A stretch of DNA of 64,000 nucleotides from Streptomyces sp. NBC_01262 (GTDB lineage: Bacteria > Actinomycetota > Actinomycetes > Streptomycetales > Streptomycetaceae): positions 3,018,501 to 3,082,500 of the forward strand of contig NZ_CP108462.1 in the NCBI RefSeq assembly GCF_036226365.1, given 5' to 3'. A program made the position numbers and the translations under genes. Below are positions 33,355-42,151 of this stretch, piece by piece; within the stretch, counting starts at the first letter, position 1; the number at the start of each line of letters is the position of its first letter. Below the pieces are notes generated by a model, which worked only from the letters and a program-made list of their open reading frames with translations, was not told the origin of the DNA and searched no databases.

Positions 33355-33366
33355 CAAAACGTTTTG
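33355..33366. promoter_or_regulatory. LacI-type operator 1 (nucleoside regulon)
   Basis: CAAAACGTTTTG is a perfect 12-bp palindrome with the central CG typical of LacI-family operators. It lies 44 bases before the deaminase start. An identical copy is at 37351-37362 before the transporter operon. The LacI-family gene between them is the obvious candidate ligand. Confidence 0.75.
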
Positions 33367-33410
33367 GATCCTTAGCGTCCGGTCTCAACGGCTCGACGGA
33401 AGGATCCGTG

Positions 33411-34751
33411 ATGCGGCGACTGATCGTGACGTCCTGCTCGGTGCTCGTGGTGCCCGAGCGGGGCCCGTGCCGGGTGGAAGCGGACCAGGACATCCTGGTC
33501 GAGGACGGAGTGATCGCCTGGCTGGGTCCGGCGGGCTCCGGGCCGGACCACGCGGGGGCGGAAGCCCTGGACGGTACGGGGCTGGTCGCCGTCCCCGGAC
33601 TGGTCAACGCGCACACGCACGGCCCGATGGTGCTGATGCGCGGCGCCGCCGAGGACGTGAGCGTCGAGGCCTGGTTCAACGAGCGGGTCTGGCCGATGGA
33701 GGTCAACCTCACCCCCGACGACGTCGGCCTCGGCGCCGAGCTGGCCTGCGCGGAGATGCTGCTCAGCGGGGTGACCGCGTTCGCCGACCACTACTTCCAC
33801 GCCGAGCGGATTGCGGACGCCGTCGTACGCACCGGAATCCGGGCGGACATCGCACCGACGTACTTCAGCAGCCGGGGCCGGGCGGCGCTGGAGGAGAGCG
33901 CCGCGACCGCCGCCGCCCTGCACGGCACGGGCGGCGGGCGGGTCACCGCGTCGCTCGGTCCGCACGCTCCGTACACCGTGGACGACGCGGACCTGGCCCG
34001 GGTCGCGGAGCTGGCGCGGGAGATGGGCGTACGGGTCCACATCCACGCCGCCGAGCACCTGGAGCAGACCGAGTCGAGCCTCGCCCGGCGCGGCGTCACC
34101 CCCATCGGGGTGCTGGAGCGGACCGGGGTGCTGGACGCCGGGGCGCTGATCGCCCACGGCTGCGGCATCACGGCCGCCGACCTGCCGCTGCTGGAGGCGC
34201 ACCGGGACCGGACGGGCGTGGCGTGCTGCCCGAAGGTGTATCTGAAGCACGCGCTGAACCCGCTCACCCCGGTACGGAGCCTGCTGGAGGCGGGCGTCGC
34301 GGTGGGGGCGGGGACGGACGGGGCGGCCGGGCACAACACGCTGGACGTATGGGAGGCGATGCGGCTCATCGCGCTGACCCAGAAGCAGGCGGAGCGGGAC
34401 GCGACCTGGATGACGGTCTCGGACACGCTCCGGCTGGCGACGCGCGGCGGGGCCCGGGCGGTGGGGCTCGGGGACCGGATCGGCGCGCTGGAGCCGGGCC
34501 GGGCCGCGGACATCGTGCTGGTCGACCTGGGCGGCCCGCACTGCCGGCCGGTGCACGATCCGCTGGCCGCCCTGGTCTACAGCGCCCGGGCGAGCGACGT
34601 ACGCACGGTCCTGGTCGACGGGCGGGTCGTGGTGCGCGACGGGCGGCTGCTGACCGTGGACCTGCCGGGGCTGCTGGCCGAGATCGAGGCACGGGTGCCC
34701 GCGCTGCTGGACACCTCGCACGGCACGGCGGTGCAGCACTATGACCCGTGA
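33411..34751 (+). CDS. ATZ/TRZ-type amidohydrolase, probable nucleobase/nucleoside deaminase
   Basis: This 446-residue protein has the metal-dependent deaminase pattern: HxH in GLVNAHTHGPMVLMRGAAED, histidine in VRVHIHAAEHLEQTESSLAR, histidine in DAGALIAHGCGITAADLPLL and aspartate in VAVGAGTDGAAGHNTLDVWE. Relatives include guanine, 8-oxoguanine, cytosine and S-adenosylhomocysteine/methylthioadenosine deaminases. The neighbours (LacI regulator, purine nucleoside phosphorylase, BMP-type nucleoside transporter) make a purine-related substrate likely, though unproven. It is the first gene of the regulon and starts just after the operator. Its last 11 bases overlap the lacI-type gene. Confidence 0.85.
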   Translation: MRRLIVTSCSVLVVPERGPCRVEADQDILVEDGVIAWLGPAGSGPDHAGAEALDGTGLVAVPGLVNAHTHGPMVLMRGAAEDVSVEAWFNERVWPMEVNLTPDDVGLGAELACAEMLLSGVTAFADHYFHAERIADAVVRTGIRADIAPTYFSSRGRAALEESAATAAALHGTGGGRVTASLGPHAPYTVDDADLARVAELAREMGVRVHIHAAEHLEQTESSLARRGVTPIGVLERTGVLDAGALIAHGCGITAADLPLLEAHRDRTGVACCPKVYLKHALNPLTPVRSLLEAGVAVGAGTDGAAGHNTLDVWEAMRLIALTQKQAERDATWMTVSDTLRLATRGGARAVGLGDRIGALEPGRAADIVLVDLGGPHCRPVHDPLAALVYSARASDVRTVLVDGRVVVRDGRLLTVDLPGLLAEIEARVPALLDTSHGTAVQHYDP

Positions 34752-35799
34752 CCGGGACGAGGACGAGGGCAGACGGCGGATGCGGCGGCCCGCTTCCATA
34801 AAGGACGTGGCCGCCCACGCCCGGGTGAGCCCGACCACGGTGTCCCATGTGCTGAGCGGCAACCGGCCGGTCGCGCCGGAGACCGCCGAGCGGGTCCGCG
34901 CGGTGGTCAGCCGGCTCGGCTATGTACCGGCCTCGACGGCCCGCAACCTCCAGGCCGGCTCGACCAACGTCATAGGGCTGCTGGTGCCCGACATCACCAA
35001 CCAGTTCTTCGCCGAGCTGGCCAAGGGGGTCGAGGACGCCGCCCACGACCTGGGCTACGGGGTCATCCTGTGCAACACCGAGTTCGACCCCGAGCGCGAG
35101 GACCGCTATCTGGAGCTGCTGCGGGGCCGGTTCATCGACGGCATGGTGTACGCGTCCGGGTCGCCGCCCTCCCGCGACCGGCTGGCGTCGCTGCTCGGCC
35201 GCTTCCCCATCGCCCTGGCCGACGAGGTGGTCCCCGGCCTGCTGGAGCAGACCATCCTGGTCACCGCCGACCACCGCGCGGGCGGCCGGCTGGTCGGGCA
35301 GCACCTGCGCGAGCTGGGCCACCGCCGGGTGCTGGCGGTCAGCGGCCCGGTGGACCTGGTCAGCAGCCTGGAGCGGATCGCCGGGTTCCGGGAGGCGTTC
35401 GGCGACGAGGGGGTCACCGAGGTCGAGGGCGCCTTCGTCGAGCGCTCCGGCTACGACATGGTGGCCGCCGCCCTGGACGGCTCCGGCCCGCGCGACTTCA
35501 CGGCGGTGTTCGCCGCCAACGACCTCATGGCGCTCGGCGCGGTCGCCGCCCTGGAGGACGCCGGGCTCCGCGTCCCCGACGACGTCTCGGTGGCGGGCTT
35601 CGACGACATCATGCTCGCCGGCCGTGTCCACCCCTCCCTCACCACCGTCCACCAGCCCGCGTACGACGTCGGCCGCACGGCCGCCGCCCAACTGCTCCAG
35701 TACGTCCACCGCGGCGAGGTCCCGCCCGCCTCCCGGCACATCCTGCCGGTGCGGCTGCGGGTGCGCGGCAGCACGGCTCCCGTGGGCTTAGCGCCCTGA
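34741..35799 (+). CDS. LacI-family transcriptional repressor
   Basis: This 352-residue protein has the LacI helix-turn-helix ASIKDVAAHARVSPTTVSHV followed by LSGNRPVAPETAERVRAVVS and the hinge ARNLQAGSTN. The effector domain begins IGLLVPDITNQFFAELAKGV and ends with VPDDVSVAGFDDIMLAGRVH, typical of PurR/LacI proteins. It overlaps the deaminase by 11 bases, so it is in the same transcript and probably represses itself through the two identical CAAAACGTTTTG operators. The ligand is probably a nucleobase, nucleoside or sugar-phosphate released in salvage, which is an inference from context. Confidence 0.92.
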   Translation: MTRDRDEDEGRRRMRRPASIKDVAAHARVSPTTVSHVLSGNRPVAPETAERVRAVVSRLGYVPASTARNLQAGSTNVIGLLVPDITNQFFAELAKGVEDAAHDLGYGVILCNTEFDPEREDRYLELLRGRFIDGMVYASGSPPSRDRLASLLGRFPIALADEVVPGLLEQTILVTADHRAGGRLVGQHLRELGHRRVLAVSGPVDLVSSLERIAGFREAFGDEGVTEVEGAFVERSGYDMVAAALDGSGPRDFTAVFAANDLMALGAVAALEDAGLRVPDDVSVAGFDDIMLAGRVHPSLTTVHQPAYDVGRTAAAQLLQYVHRGEVPPASRHILPVRLRVRGSTAPVGLAP

Positions 35800-35859
35800 C
35801 CTGGGGCGCTGCCCCCGGCCCCCGAACACCCTTGGAATCCAACGAAAGGCCGCACAGCG

Positions 35860-36627
35860 ATGCCCCATGTCCTCCTCGTGGGTGAGTCATGGTTCACCCA
35901 CTCCATCCACCACAAGGGCTTCGACTCCTTCCACACCTCCGAGTACGTCGAAGGGGCCGACGCCTTCCTCGGCGCGCTGCGCGATCGCGGCCACGAGGTG
36001 ACGTACGTGCCGTCGCACGAGATACCCCGCCGACTGCCCACGACCGCCGAGGGGTTCGCGCCGTACGACGTCGTCGTGATCAGCGATGTCGGGGCCAACA
36101 GCTTCCAGCTCCCGCCGGAGACGTTCGGCCACTCGCGGCCCTCACCGGACCGGACCGAGCTGCTGCGGGCGTATGTCGAGGGCGGCGGGGGCCTGTTGAT
36201 GGTGGGCGGCTATCTCACCTTCACCGGCATCGACGCCAAGGCACGGTGGGGCCGTACGCCGCTGGCGGCCGCGCTGCCGGTCGGGCTGCACGACCGGGAC
36301 GACCGGGTGGAGCTGCCGGCGGGGGCCGCGCCCCGGGTCGTCGCCCGGCACCCGGTGGTGGACGGGCTGGGCGGGCCGGACGGGACGTGGCCGGATCTGC
36401 TCGGGCTCAACGAGGTGACCGTACGGGACGGGGCCGAGCTGCTCGCCGAGTGCGCGGGCCATCCGCTGCTGGTGGTCGGAGGTTACGGCGCGGGCCGGTC
36501 GGCGGCCTTCACCTCCGACCTCGCCCCGCACTGGGCCCCGCCGGGCTTTCTCGCCTGGGAGGGCTACCCGGAGCTGTGGGACCGGCTGGTCCGCTGGCTG
36601 TCCCAGTCCGTGAGAGAGGACGTCTGA
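35860..36627 (+). CDS. Putative glutamine amidotransferase-like (ThuA-like) protein
   Basis: This 255-residue protein opens with PHVLLVGESWFTHSIHHKGF. It then shows VEGADAFLGALRDRGHEVTY, YDVVVISDVGANSFQLPPET and GGGGLLMVGGYLTFTGID, the strand-loop order of class I glutamine amidotransferase-like (DUF1355, PF07090) proteins. The nucleophile cysteine usually seen after G-G-L/H is not evident: ISDVGANSFQLPP occupies that place. An ordinary glutaminase is therefore unlikely. Within the operon it may act on a nucleoside-derived or sugar compound. Its stop overlaps the next gene by one base. Confidence 0.75.
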   Translation: MPHVLLVGESWFTHSIHHKGFDSFHTSEYVEGADAFLGALRDRGHEVTYVPSHEIPRRLPTTAEGFAPYDVVVISDVGANSFQLPPETFGHSRPSPDRTELLRAYVEGGGGLLMVGGYLTFTGIDAKARWGRTPLAAALPVGLHDRDDRVELPAGAAPRVVARHPVVDGLGGPDGTWPDLLGLNEVTVRDGAELLAECAGHPLLVVGGYGAGRSAAFTSDLAPHWAPPGFLAWEGYPELWDRLVRWLSQSVREDV

Positions 36628-37349
36628 TGGTCACCCCGCACATCTCGGCCGCGCCCGGCGACTTCGCCCCGGACGTGCTGATGCCCGGCGACCCGCGCCG
36701 TGCGCGCCGTATCGCCGAAACGTTCCTGCAGGACGCCCGCCTCGTCACCGAAGTACGCGGCATCGAGGGCTGGACCGGCACCTACCAGGGCAGACCGCTG
36801 TCCGTTCTGGCCTCCGGCATGGGCATGCCGTCGGTCACGATCTACGCCACCGAGCTCTTCCGCTTCTACGGGGTGCGCAGCATCGTCCGCGTAGGGACCG
36901 CCGGGGGCATACCCGCCTCGGTGGGCCTGCGCGATGTCGTCGTGGCCACCGCCGCCCACACCGACTCCGCGATGAGCAGCCATCGCATCGACGGCGTACA
37001 CCTGAGCCACGCCGCCTCCTTCGACCTGGCGCGAGCGGCCGCCCGCGCGGCCGAGGAGACCGGAACGGGCGTGCACATCGGGCCGGTGTTCACCAGCGAC
37101 CACTTCTACCTCTCCCGACCTGGCCTGTTCGGGCAGTTGGAGGCGCACGGCACCCTCGCCGTCGAGATGGAGGCCGCCGGCCTCTACGCGACCGCCGCCG
37201 CCGAAGGCGGCCGCGCGCTGGCCGTGCTGACGGTCAGCGACCACGTGAACCGGGCGGAGGCCCTCACCTCGGCCGAGCGCGAGGCGGATTTCGACCGCGC
37301 CGTCACGATCGCGGCCACCGCGCTGCTCTCCTCACACAGGGACGTATAG
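36627..37349 (+). CDS. Purine nucleoside phosphorylase (DeoD-like)
   Basis: This 240-residue protein has MPGDPRRARRIAETFLQDAR at the phosphate-binding start, LASGMGMPSVTIYATELFRF and VRVGTAGGIPASVGLRDVVV in the middle. Later come TSDHFY for the purine side and VEMEAAGLYATAAAEGGRAL for the ribose glutamate. This is the hexameric DeoD-type pattern with MEAAG. The enzyme splits purine nucleosides with phosphate to base and ribose-1-phosphate. It overlaps the previous gene by one base (TGATG), so it is translationally coupled, and it precedes the second operator and the nucleoside transporter. Confidence 0.85.
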   Translation: MVTPHISAAPGDFAPDVLMPGDPRRARRIAETFLQDARLVTEVRGIEGWTGTYQGRPLSVLASGMGMPSVTIYATELFRFYGVRSIVRVGTAGGIPASVGLRDVVVATAAHTDSAMSSHRIDGVHLSHAASFDLARAAARAAEETGTGVHIGPVFTSDHFYLSRPGLFGQLEAHGTLAVEMEAAGLYATAAAEGGRALAVLTVSDHVNRAEALTSAEREADFDRAVTIAATALLSSHRDV

Positions 37350-37350
37350 C

Positions 37351-37362
37351 CAAAACGTTTTG
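37351..37362. promoter_or_regulatory. LacI-type operator 2 (transporter operon)
   Basis: CAAAACGTTTTG here is identical to the operator at 33355, with the downstream TGCATTGCAT bases making it slightly longer. It lies 43 bases before the lipoprotein start and just after the phosphorylase stop. It gives the transporter genes their own promoter under the same repressor. Confidence 0.75.
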
Positions 37363-37405
37363 CATTGCATAGCTTTCGGCCAATACCGAAAAGGAGAACG
37401 GAACA

Positions 37406-38509
37406 ATGAACAAGATCAAGATTCTGGGGGCTGTCGCCGCGCTCTCCATCACACTCGCCGGATGCGGCTCGTCGGCCTCCTCGACCTCATCGGCCGCCTC
37501 GGACTCCGGTAAATCCGGAAAGCTGAGAATCAAGTTCGTGATCAACGGAAATCTCGGTGACCGTTCCTTCTTCGACTCCGCCTACGCGGGCCTGAAGAGA
37601 ACCGAGAAGGACCTCGGCTACAGCCTGAAGGTCGTCGAGCTGGGCAGCGACCGCACCAAGTGGGCCTCCGGCTTCGAGGACGCGGCCTCCGGCGACGACT
37701 ACGACGTGCTCGCCGCGGGCACCTTCGACACCGTCGACTTCATCTCCAAACTCGCCCCGGAGTACCCGGACAAGAAGTTCTGGCTCTTCGACGCGGCCGT
37801 CGACTACACGGGCAAGAGCGGCTGTTCCAACAAGTGCGCGAATGTTTACTCGGTCACCTTCAAGCAGAACGAGGCCGCTTATCTGGCCGGATTCCTCGCC
37901 GACAAACTGGTCGCCGCCAAGGCCCTTCCCGGCAGCCCCGGCAACGGGAAGGTGGGGCTGATGGGCGGGGTGAAGATACCGGTCATCGAGGACTTCGTCG
38001 TGGGCTTCAAGGCGGGGTTCAAGGCGGCCGGCGGAAATCCCTCCTCCGGCGTCCTCGTGCAGTACGTCGGCGGTGACAACCCGTTCGGCGATCCGGCGAA
38101 GGGCAAGGAAATCGCCTCGGCGATGTACGCGCAGGGGGCCGACCTGGTGTGGCCGGTGGCCGGTTCGTCGGGCCTCGGGGTCTTCGAATCGGCGGTCGCC
38201 GCCAAGCGGTACACCTTCGGGGTCGACTCCGACCAGTTCAGGACGCTCACCGACGCCGACCAGCGGCAGACCGTCGTCACCTCGATCCTCAAGAACGCCG
38301 GCAACGCGCTCTACCTGGCGGCCAAGGCCAACAAGGCCGGCACCCTCGCCTACGGCAGGAGCGCCGCCGTAGGCCTGGCCGAGGACGGCGTGGGCTACGT
38401 GGACAACGCCAACTTCGACAAGCTCGTGCCCGCCGCCCTGCGCGCCGAGCTCAAGGAACAGGCCGCGAAGGTCAAGTCCGGCGCCGTCACGGTCCCTTCG
38501 GCCTTCTGA
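37406..38509 (+). CDS. BMP-family nucleoside-binding lipoprotein of an ABC importer
   Basis: This 367-residue protein is a lipoprotein: lipobox LSITLAGC with Cys20 as the lipidation site, then a Ser/Ala-rich linker. The mature part follows the BMP/PnrA purine-nucleoside-binding pattern with VINGNLGDRSFFDSAYAGLK, then YDVLAAGTFDTVDFISKLAP, PDKKFWLFDAAVDYTG and KQNEAAYLAGFLADKLVA. GEKGVSG-type turns are replaced by NPFGDPAKGKEIASAMYAQG. Its position, with its own operator and ahead of the ATPase and two permeases, makes it the ligand-binding component for nucleoside uptake. Confidence 0.9.
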   Translation: MNKIKILGAVAALSITLAGCGSSASSTSSAASDSGKSGKLRIKFVINGNLGDRSFFDSAYAGLKRTEKDLGYSLKVVELGSDRTKWASGFEDAASGDDYDVLAAGTFDTVDFISKLAPEYPDKKFWLFDAAVDYTGKSGCSNKCANVYSVTFKQNEAAYLAGFLADKLVAAKALPGSPGNGKVGLMGGVKIPVIEDFVVGFKAGFKAAGGNPSSGVLVQYVGGDNPFGDPAKGKEIASAMYAQGADLVWPVAGSSGLGVFESAVAAKRYTFGVDSDQFRTLTDADQRQTVVTSILKNAGNALYLAAKANKAGTLAYGRSAAVGLAEDGVGYVDNANFDKLVPAALRAELKEQAAKVKSGAVTVPSAF

Positions 38510-38513
38510 CAGC

Positions 38514-38541
38514 CGACTTCCGACCTCCGACCTCCGACCTC
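38514..38541. repeat. 7-bp tandem repeat (CGACCTC)x4 before the ATPase
   Basis: Four consecutive copies (CGACTTC then CGACCTC three times) lie between the lipoprotein stop and the GAGGAG ribosome binding site of the next gene. A fifth partial copy (CGAGGAG) forms the binding site itself. Copy number changes would alter the spacing between stop and start. Confidence 0.75.
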
Positions 38542-38553
38542 CGAGGAGTGCTG

Positions 38554-40101
38554 GTGGAACACCGCGACAAGCCCCCTCCCGCCCTGCAAGTCACCGGCCT
38601 GGGCAAGACCTACCCCAACGGCACCCGTGCCGTCAGCGACGTCGACCTGGAGATACCCGTCGGCGAGATCCGGGCGATCGTCGGCCAGAACGGCGCCGGC
38701 AAGTCCACCCTGATGAAGCTGCTCTACGGGCTGGAGCACCCGTCGGCCGGCCGGATCCGCATCCGTGGCCTGCAGGTCAGGCTCTCGGGCCCGCAGGACG
38801 CCATCACCCTCGGGGTGGGCATGGTCCACCAGAACCTCATGCTGGTCCCGTCCTTCACCATCGCCGAGAACGTCGTGCTCGGCGTCGAGCCCGGCCGCGC
38901 GAGCCGCGTCGACCGGGCCGCAGCCGCCGAGCGCACCGCCGCGCTGGCCGAGGAGGCGGGCCTGGCCGTCGACCCCGAGGCCAGGGTCGACCAGGTGTCC
39001 GTGGGAATGCGGCAGCGCGCCGAGATCCTCAAGGCCCTGCACCGGGGCGCCCGCATCCTCATCCTCGACGAGCCCACCGCCGTCCTCACCCCGCAGGAGA
39101 CCACCGACCTCTTCGAGGCCGTCCGCAGGCTCCGCGACTCCGGTATGACCGTGCTGTTCATCTCCCACAAGCTGAAGGAGGTACGGGAGATCAGCGACCG
39201 GGTGACGGTGATGCGCGCCGGGTCCGTGATCGGCACGGTGGAGACGCATGAGGCCACGGCCGCCGAGCTGGCGTCCATGATGGTCGGCCGGGAGATGTCC
39301 CTGGAGGTCCCGAGGACGCCCGCGCGACCCGGGGCCACCGTGCTGCGGGTGCGGGACCTCGCGGGGCCGTCGGTGCACGGTGTCTCGTTCGGCATCGCGG
39401 CCGGGGAGATCGTCGGCCTCGCGGGCGTCGAGGGCAACGGCCAGACCGAACTGGTGGAGCTGCTCGCCGGGCTGCGCCGCCCCACCGCCGGTTCCGTGAC
39501 CGTGGACGGCGCCGACGTCACCCGCCTAGACGCGGCGGCCCACCGCCGGGCGGGCATCGCCCACGTGCCGGAGGACCGGCTGTCCAACGGGGCGGCCCTG
39601 GACCAGTCCATCGCCGACAACCTCATCGTCGACCGCTACGCCCGGCCCCCGCTCGCCCGGCGCGGCACGCTGCGCACGCGCCGCGTACGGGACCTGGCCG
39701 AGGAGCTGATCCGCCGTTACGCGATCCGGGCCCCGCACCCCTCCGTACCGGCCGGGGCGCTGTCCGGCGGCAACCTGCAGAAGGTCGTGGTCGCCCGCGA
39801 ACTGTCCTCCGGGCCACGCCTGTTGCTGGCCGCCCAGCTCACCCGGGGCGTGGACATCGGCGCCATGCACTTCATGTACGAGCGGCTCGTCGAGGCCCGC
39901 GACGCGGGCGCGGCGGTCCTGCTGGTCTCCGCCGACCTGGGCGAACTGCTCGCGCTCTCCGACCGGTTGCTGGTGATCAAGGACGGCCGGCTGGTCGCCC
40001 GCTTCGACGACCCGGCCGGGCTCACCGAGGAGGCCACCGGCCTCTACATGCTCGGCGTGGAGCAGCACACCGATGAGCGGATCACGGCAGGTGTCGGATG
40101 A
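38554..40101 (+). CDS. ABC transporter ATPase, nucleoside importer (two nucleotide-binding domains)
   Basis: This 515-residue protein starts at GTG 38554 with GAGGAG upstream (a GTG at 38548 is too close to the site). Domain 1 has Walker A GQNGAGKSTLMKLLYG, signature VSVGMRQRAEILKAL and Walker B ILILDEPTAVLTP. Domain 2 has a degenerate GVEGNGQTELVELLAGL Walker A but a good LSGGNLQKVVVARELSSG signature. The asymmetry (one active, one degenerate) is usual for BMP/ribose-type ATPases such as RbsA and YufO. It powers the permeases encoded next, with the lipoprotein as binding protein. It overlaps the first permease by 4 bases. Confidence 0.93.
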   Translation: MEHRDKPPPALQVTGLGKTYPNGTRAVSDVDLEIPVGEIRAIVGQNGAGKSTLMKLLYGLEHPSAGRIRIRGLQVRLSGPQDAITLGVGMVHQNLMLVPSFTIAENVVLGVEPGRASRVDRAAAAERTAALAEEAGLAVDPEARVDQVSVGMRQRAEILKALHRGARILILDEPTAVLTPQETTDLFEAVRRLRDSGMTVLFISHKLKEVREISDRVTVMRAGSVIGTVETHEATAAELASMMVGREMSLEVPRTPARPGATVLRVRDLAGPSVHGVSFGIAAGEIVGLAGVEGNGQTELVELLAGLRRPTAGSVTVDGADVTRLDAAAHRRAGIAHVPEDRLSNGAALDQSIADNLIVDRYARPPLARRGTLRTRRVRDLAEELIRRYAIRAPHPSVPAGALSGGNLQKVVVARELSSGPRLLLAAQLTRGVDIGAMHFMYERLVEARDAGAAVLLVSADLGELLALSDRLLVIKDGRLVARFDDPAGLTEEATGLYMLGVEQHTDERITAGVG

Positions 40102-41240
40102 ACCCGACCGTGAAGACCACGGGGACCGTGAAAACCGCGGAGACCGCCGAGCCGGAGGGCCGCCCCGCGTTCCTGGCCGCCCGGCGGACCTCGACGGCCG
40201 TCGAGCTGACGATGACGGTGCTGACCGTCGCCGTCGCCGTCCTCATCGCCTTCCTGGTGATCCTGGCGACCGGCAAGGACGCCTCCGGCGCCCTCAGTGC
40301 CCTGCTCACCGGCCCCCTGGACCGCACGCCCCGGATCGGCCGCTGGCTCGCCGACGCCACGACGCTGTCGCTGCTCGGGCTGTCCGTCGCGATCCCCTTC
40401 CGGGCCCGGCAGATCAGCCTCGGCGCCGAGGGCCAGGTGTACGCGGGAGCGCTGGCCGGAGCGCTCGTGGCGATCCATGTCCCGCTGCCGCCGGTCGCCG
40501 CCGTACTCGTGCCGCTGGGCGCCGCCGCCCTCGCCGGGGCCGCGCTGGGCGCGGTGCCGGGGGTGATGAAGGCCCGCCTCGGGGCCAACGAGATCGTGGC
40601 CACGCTCATGCTCAACGCCGTGGTCGTGCGCGTCTTCGACTACCTGCTCACCGACCACCTCAGGTCCCCCGCCAGCGCCGCCATCCAGTCCGACCCGGTC
40701 CGCCCGGGCTCGGCGCTGCCGCTGCTCTCGGACTTCTTCGGCGTCCCCCTCGACCAGGCCAACGTCGGCCTGTTCGGCATGCTCGCGGTCGCCGCCGCCG
40801 TGTGGTTCCTGCTCGCCAGGACGCCGCTGGGCTACCGCATCCGCATGACCGGTTCCAACCCCGAATTCGCCCTGTACGGCGGCATCGACGTACCCCGCAC
40901 CATCGAGTGGAGCTTCGTCATCGGCGGCGCTCTGGCCGGGCTGGCCGGGGCACACCTGGCCCTCGGGGTGTACGGGGGGCTCCAGCCCGACATGGCCGGG
41001 GGCCTGGCCTTCGAGGGCATCGTCGTCGCGCTGCTGGCCCGCAACAACCCGGTCGGTGTGGTCGCCGCCGCGCTCCTCTACTCGTACCTGCGTGTCGGCG
41101 GTGACGTGATGGAGCAGCAGACCGACGTCGGGTCCGAGGCCGTGACGATCATCCAGGCCGTCATCGTGCTGCTGGTGACCGCCCGCGCCCTGCCCGAACT
41201 CGTCAAGCGCCACCTGGCGCGGAAGGAGGCCGGCCGGTGA
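40098..41240 (+). CDS. ABC nucleoside importer permease 1 (BMP type)
   Basis: This 380-residue protein has a long, charged N-terminus and about eight to nine membrane helices. Family signatures are GLSVAIPFRARQISLGAEGQ, then VYAGALAGALVAIHVPLP, KARLGANEIVATLMLNAVVV and GYRIRMTGSNPEFALYGGID. It overlaps the ATPase stop by four bases (ATGA) and the second permease follows by GTGA. It forms one half of the membrane channel with the next gene product. Confidence 0.9.
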   Translation: MNPTVKTTGTVKTAETAEPEGRPAFLAARRTSTAVELTMTVLTVAVAVLIAFLVILATGKDASGALSALLTGPLDRTPRIGRWLADATTLSLLGLSVAIPFRARQISLGAEGQVYAGALAGALVAIHVPLPPVAAVLVPLGAAALAGAALGAVPGVMKARLGANEIVATLMLNAVVVRVFDYLLTDHLRSPASAAIQSDPVRPGSALPLLSDFFGVPLDQANVGLFGMLAVAAAVWFLLARTPLGYRIRMTGSNPEFALYGGIDVPRTIEWSFVIGGALAGLAGAHLALGVYGGLQPDMAGGLAFEGIVVALLARNNPVGVVAAALLYSYLRVGGDVMEQQTDVGSEAVTIIQAVIVLLVTARALPELVKRHLARKEAGR

Positions 41241-42151
41241 ACTCCGTCCTCGAAGTCGTGCTGAGCACCGGTTTCCTCGCGGCGATCCTGCGGGTGTCGA
41301 CGCCGTACGTACTGGCCGCCCTCGGCGGGCTGCTCGCCGAGCGGGCCGGTGTCCCCAACATCGCTCTGGAGGGCTCGATGCTCACCGCCGCCTGCACCGG
41401 GGCCCTGGTCGCCGGTTACAGCGGCTCGGTGTGGGCCGGGGCCGCCTGCGGGATCGCCGCCGGGGCGCTGCTCACGCTGCTGCTGGGGGTGCTGCACCTG
41501 CATCTGGGCGCGGACGCGATCATCGCGGGCATCGGCCTGAACCTGCTGGCGTCCGGCGCGACCGCGTACACCGTGTACGCGCTGCTGGGCGACAAGGGCG
41601 GCACGAGCCGGCTGCACAGCGGCGCTCTGCCCCCGGTCCGCCTCCCGTTGATCGAGGACACCCCGGGCCTCGGCCCGGTGCTCAGCGGGCAGAACCTGAT
41701 GACCTGGGTGGCACTGGCCGCCGCGCCGGCGGTCGCCTGGCTGCTGTACCGCGCCCGCTTCGGCTTCCATCTGCGCGCGGTCGGCGAGTTCCCGGAGGCG
41801 GCGCGCTCGGTCGGCATCCACGTCCACCGGGTCCAGTTCCTCGCGCTGGCGCTCAGCGGCGCGCTGGCCGGGGCCGCCGGGGTGTTCCTCAGCATGGGCG
41901 CCGTCTCCTTCTTCGTCACCGGCATGACGGCCGGGCGCGGCTACATCGCCCTGGCCGCCGTCTTCCTCGGCGCGCTCCGCCCCTGGGGCGTCTTCCTGGC
42001 GGCCCTCGGCTTCGGCGCCGCCGAGGCCCTCTCCGTCCAGCTCGGCAACCTCGACATCCCCTCGCAGCTCGTCTCGGCCATCCCGTACGTCTTCACCCTG
42101 CTGGCCCTGGCGTTCTTCGCCCGGCGCCGCCTCGTCAAGGAGTCCGTATGA
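41237..42151 (+). CDS. ABC nucleoside importer permease 2 (BMP type)
   Basis: This 304-residue protein has about eight membrane helices. Its signatures are TPYVLAALGGLLAERAGVPN, IALEGSMLTAACTGALVAGY, HLHLGADAIIAGIGLNLLAS and GRGYIALAAVFLGALRPWGV. These mirror the YufQ/NupQ type partner of permease 1. It overlaps permease 1 by four bases at the start and the downstream esterase-like gene by four bases at the end, so translation of the whole transporter unit is coupled. Confidence 0.9.
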   Translation: MNSVLEVVLSTGFLAAILRVSTPYVLAALGGLLAERAGVPNIALEGSMLTAACTGALVAGYSGSVWAGAACGIAAGALLTLLLGVLHLHLGADAIIAGIGLNLLASGATAYTVYALLGDKGGTSRLHSGALPPVRLPLIEDTPGLGPVLSGQNLMTWVALAAAPAVAWLLYRARFGFHLRAVGEFPEAARSVGIHVHRVQFLALALSGALAGAAGVFLSMGAVSFFVTGMTAGRGYIALAAVFLGALRPWGVFLAALGFGAAEALSVQLGNLDIPSQLVSAIPYVFTLLALAFFARRRLVKESV

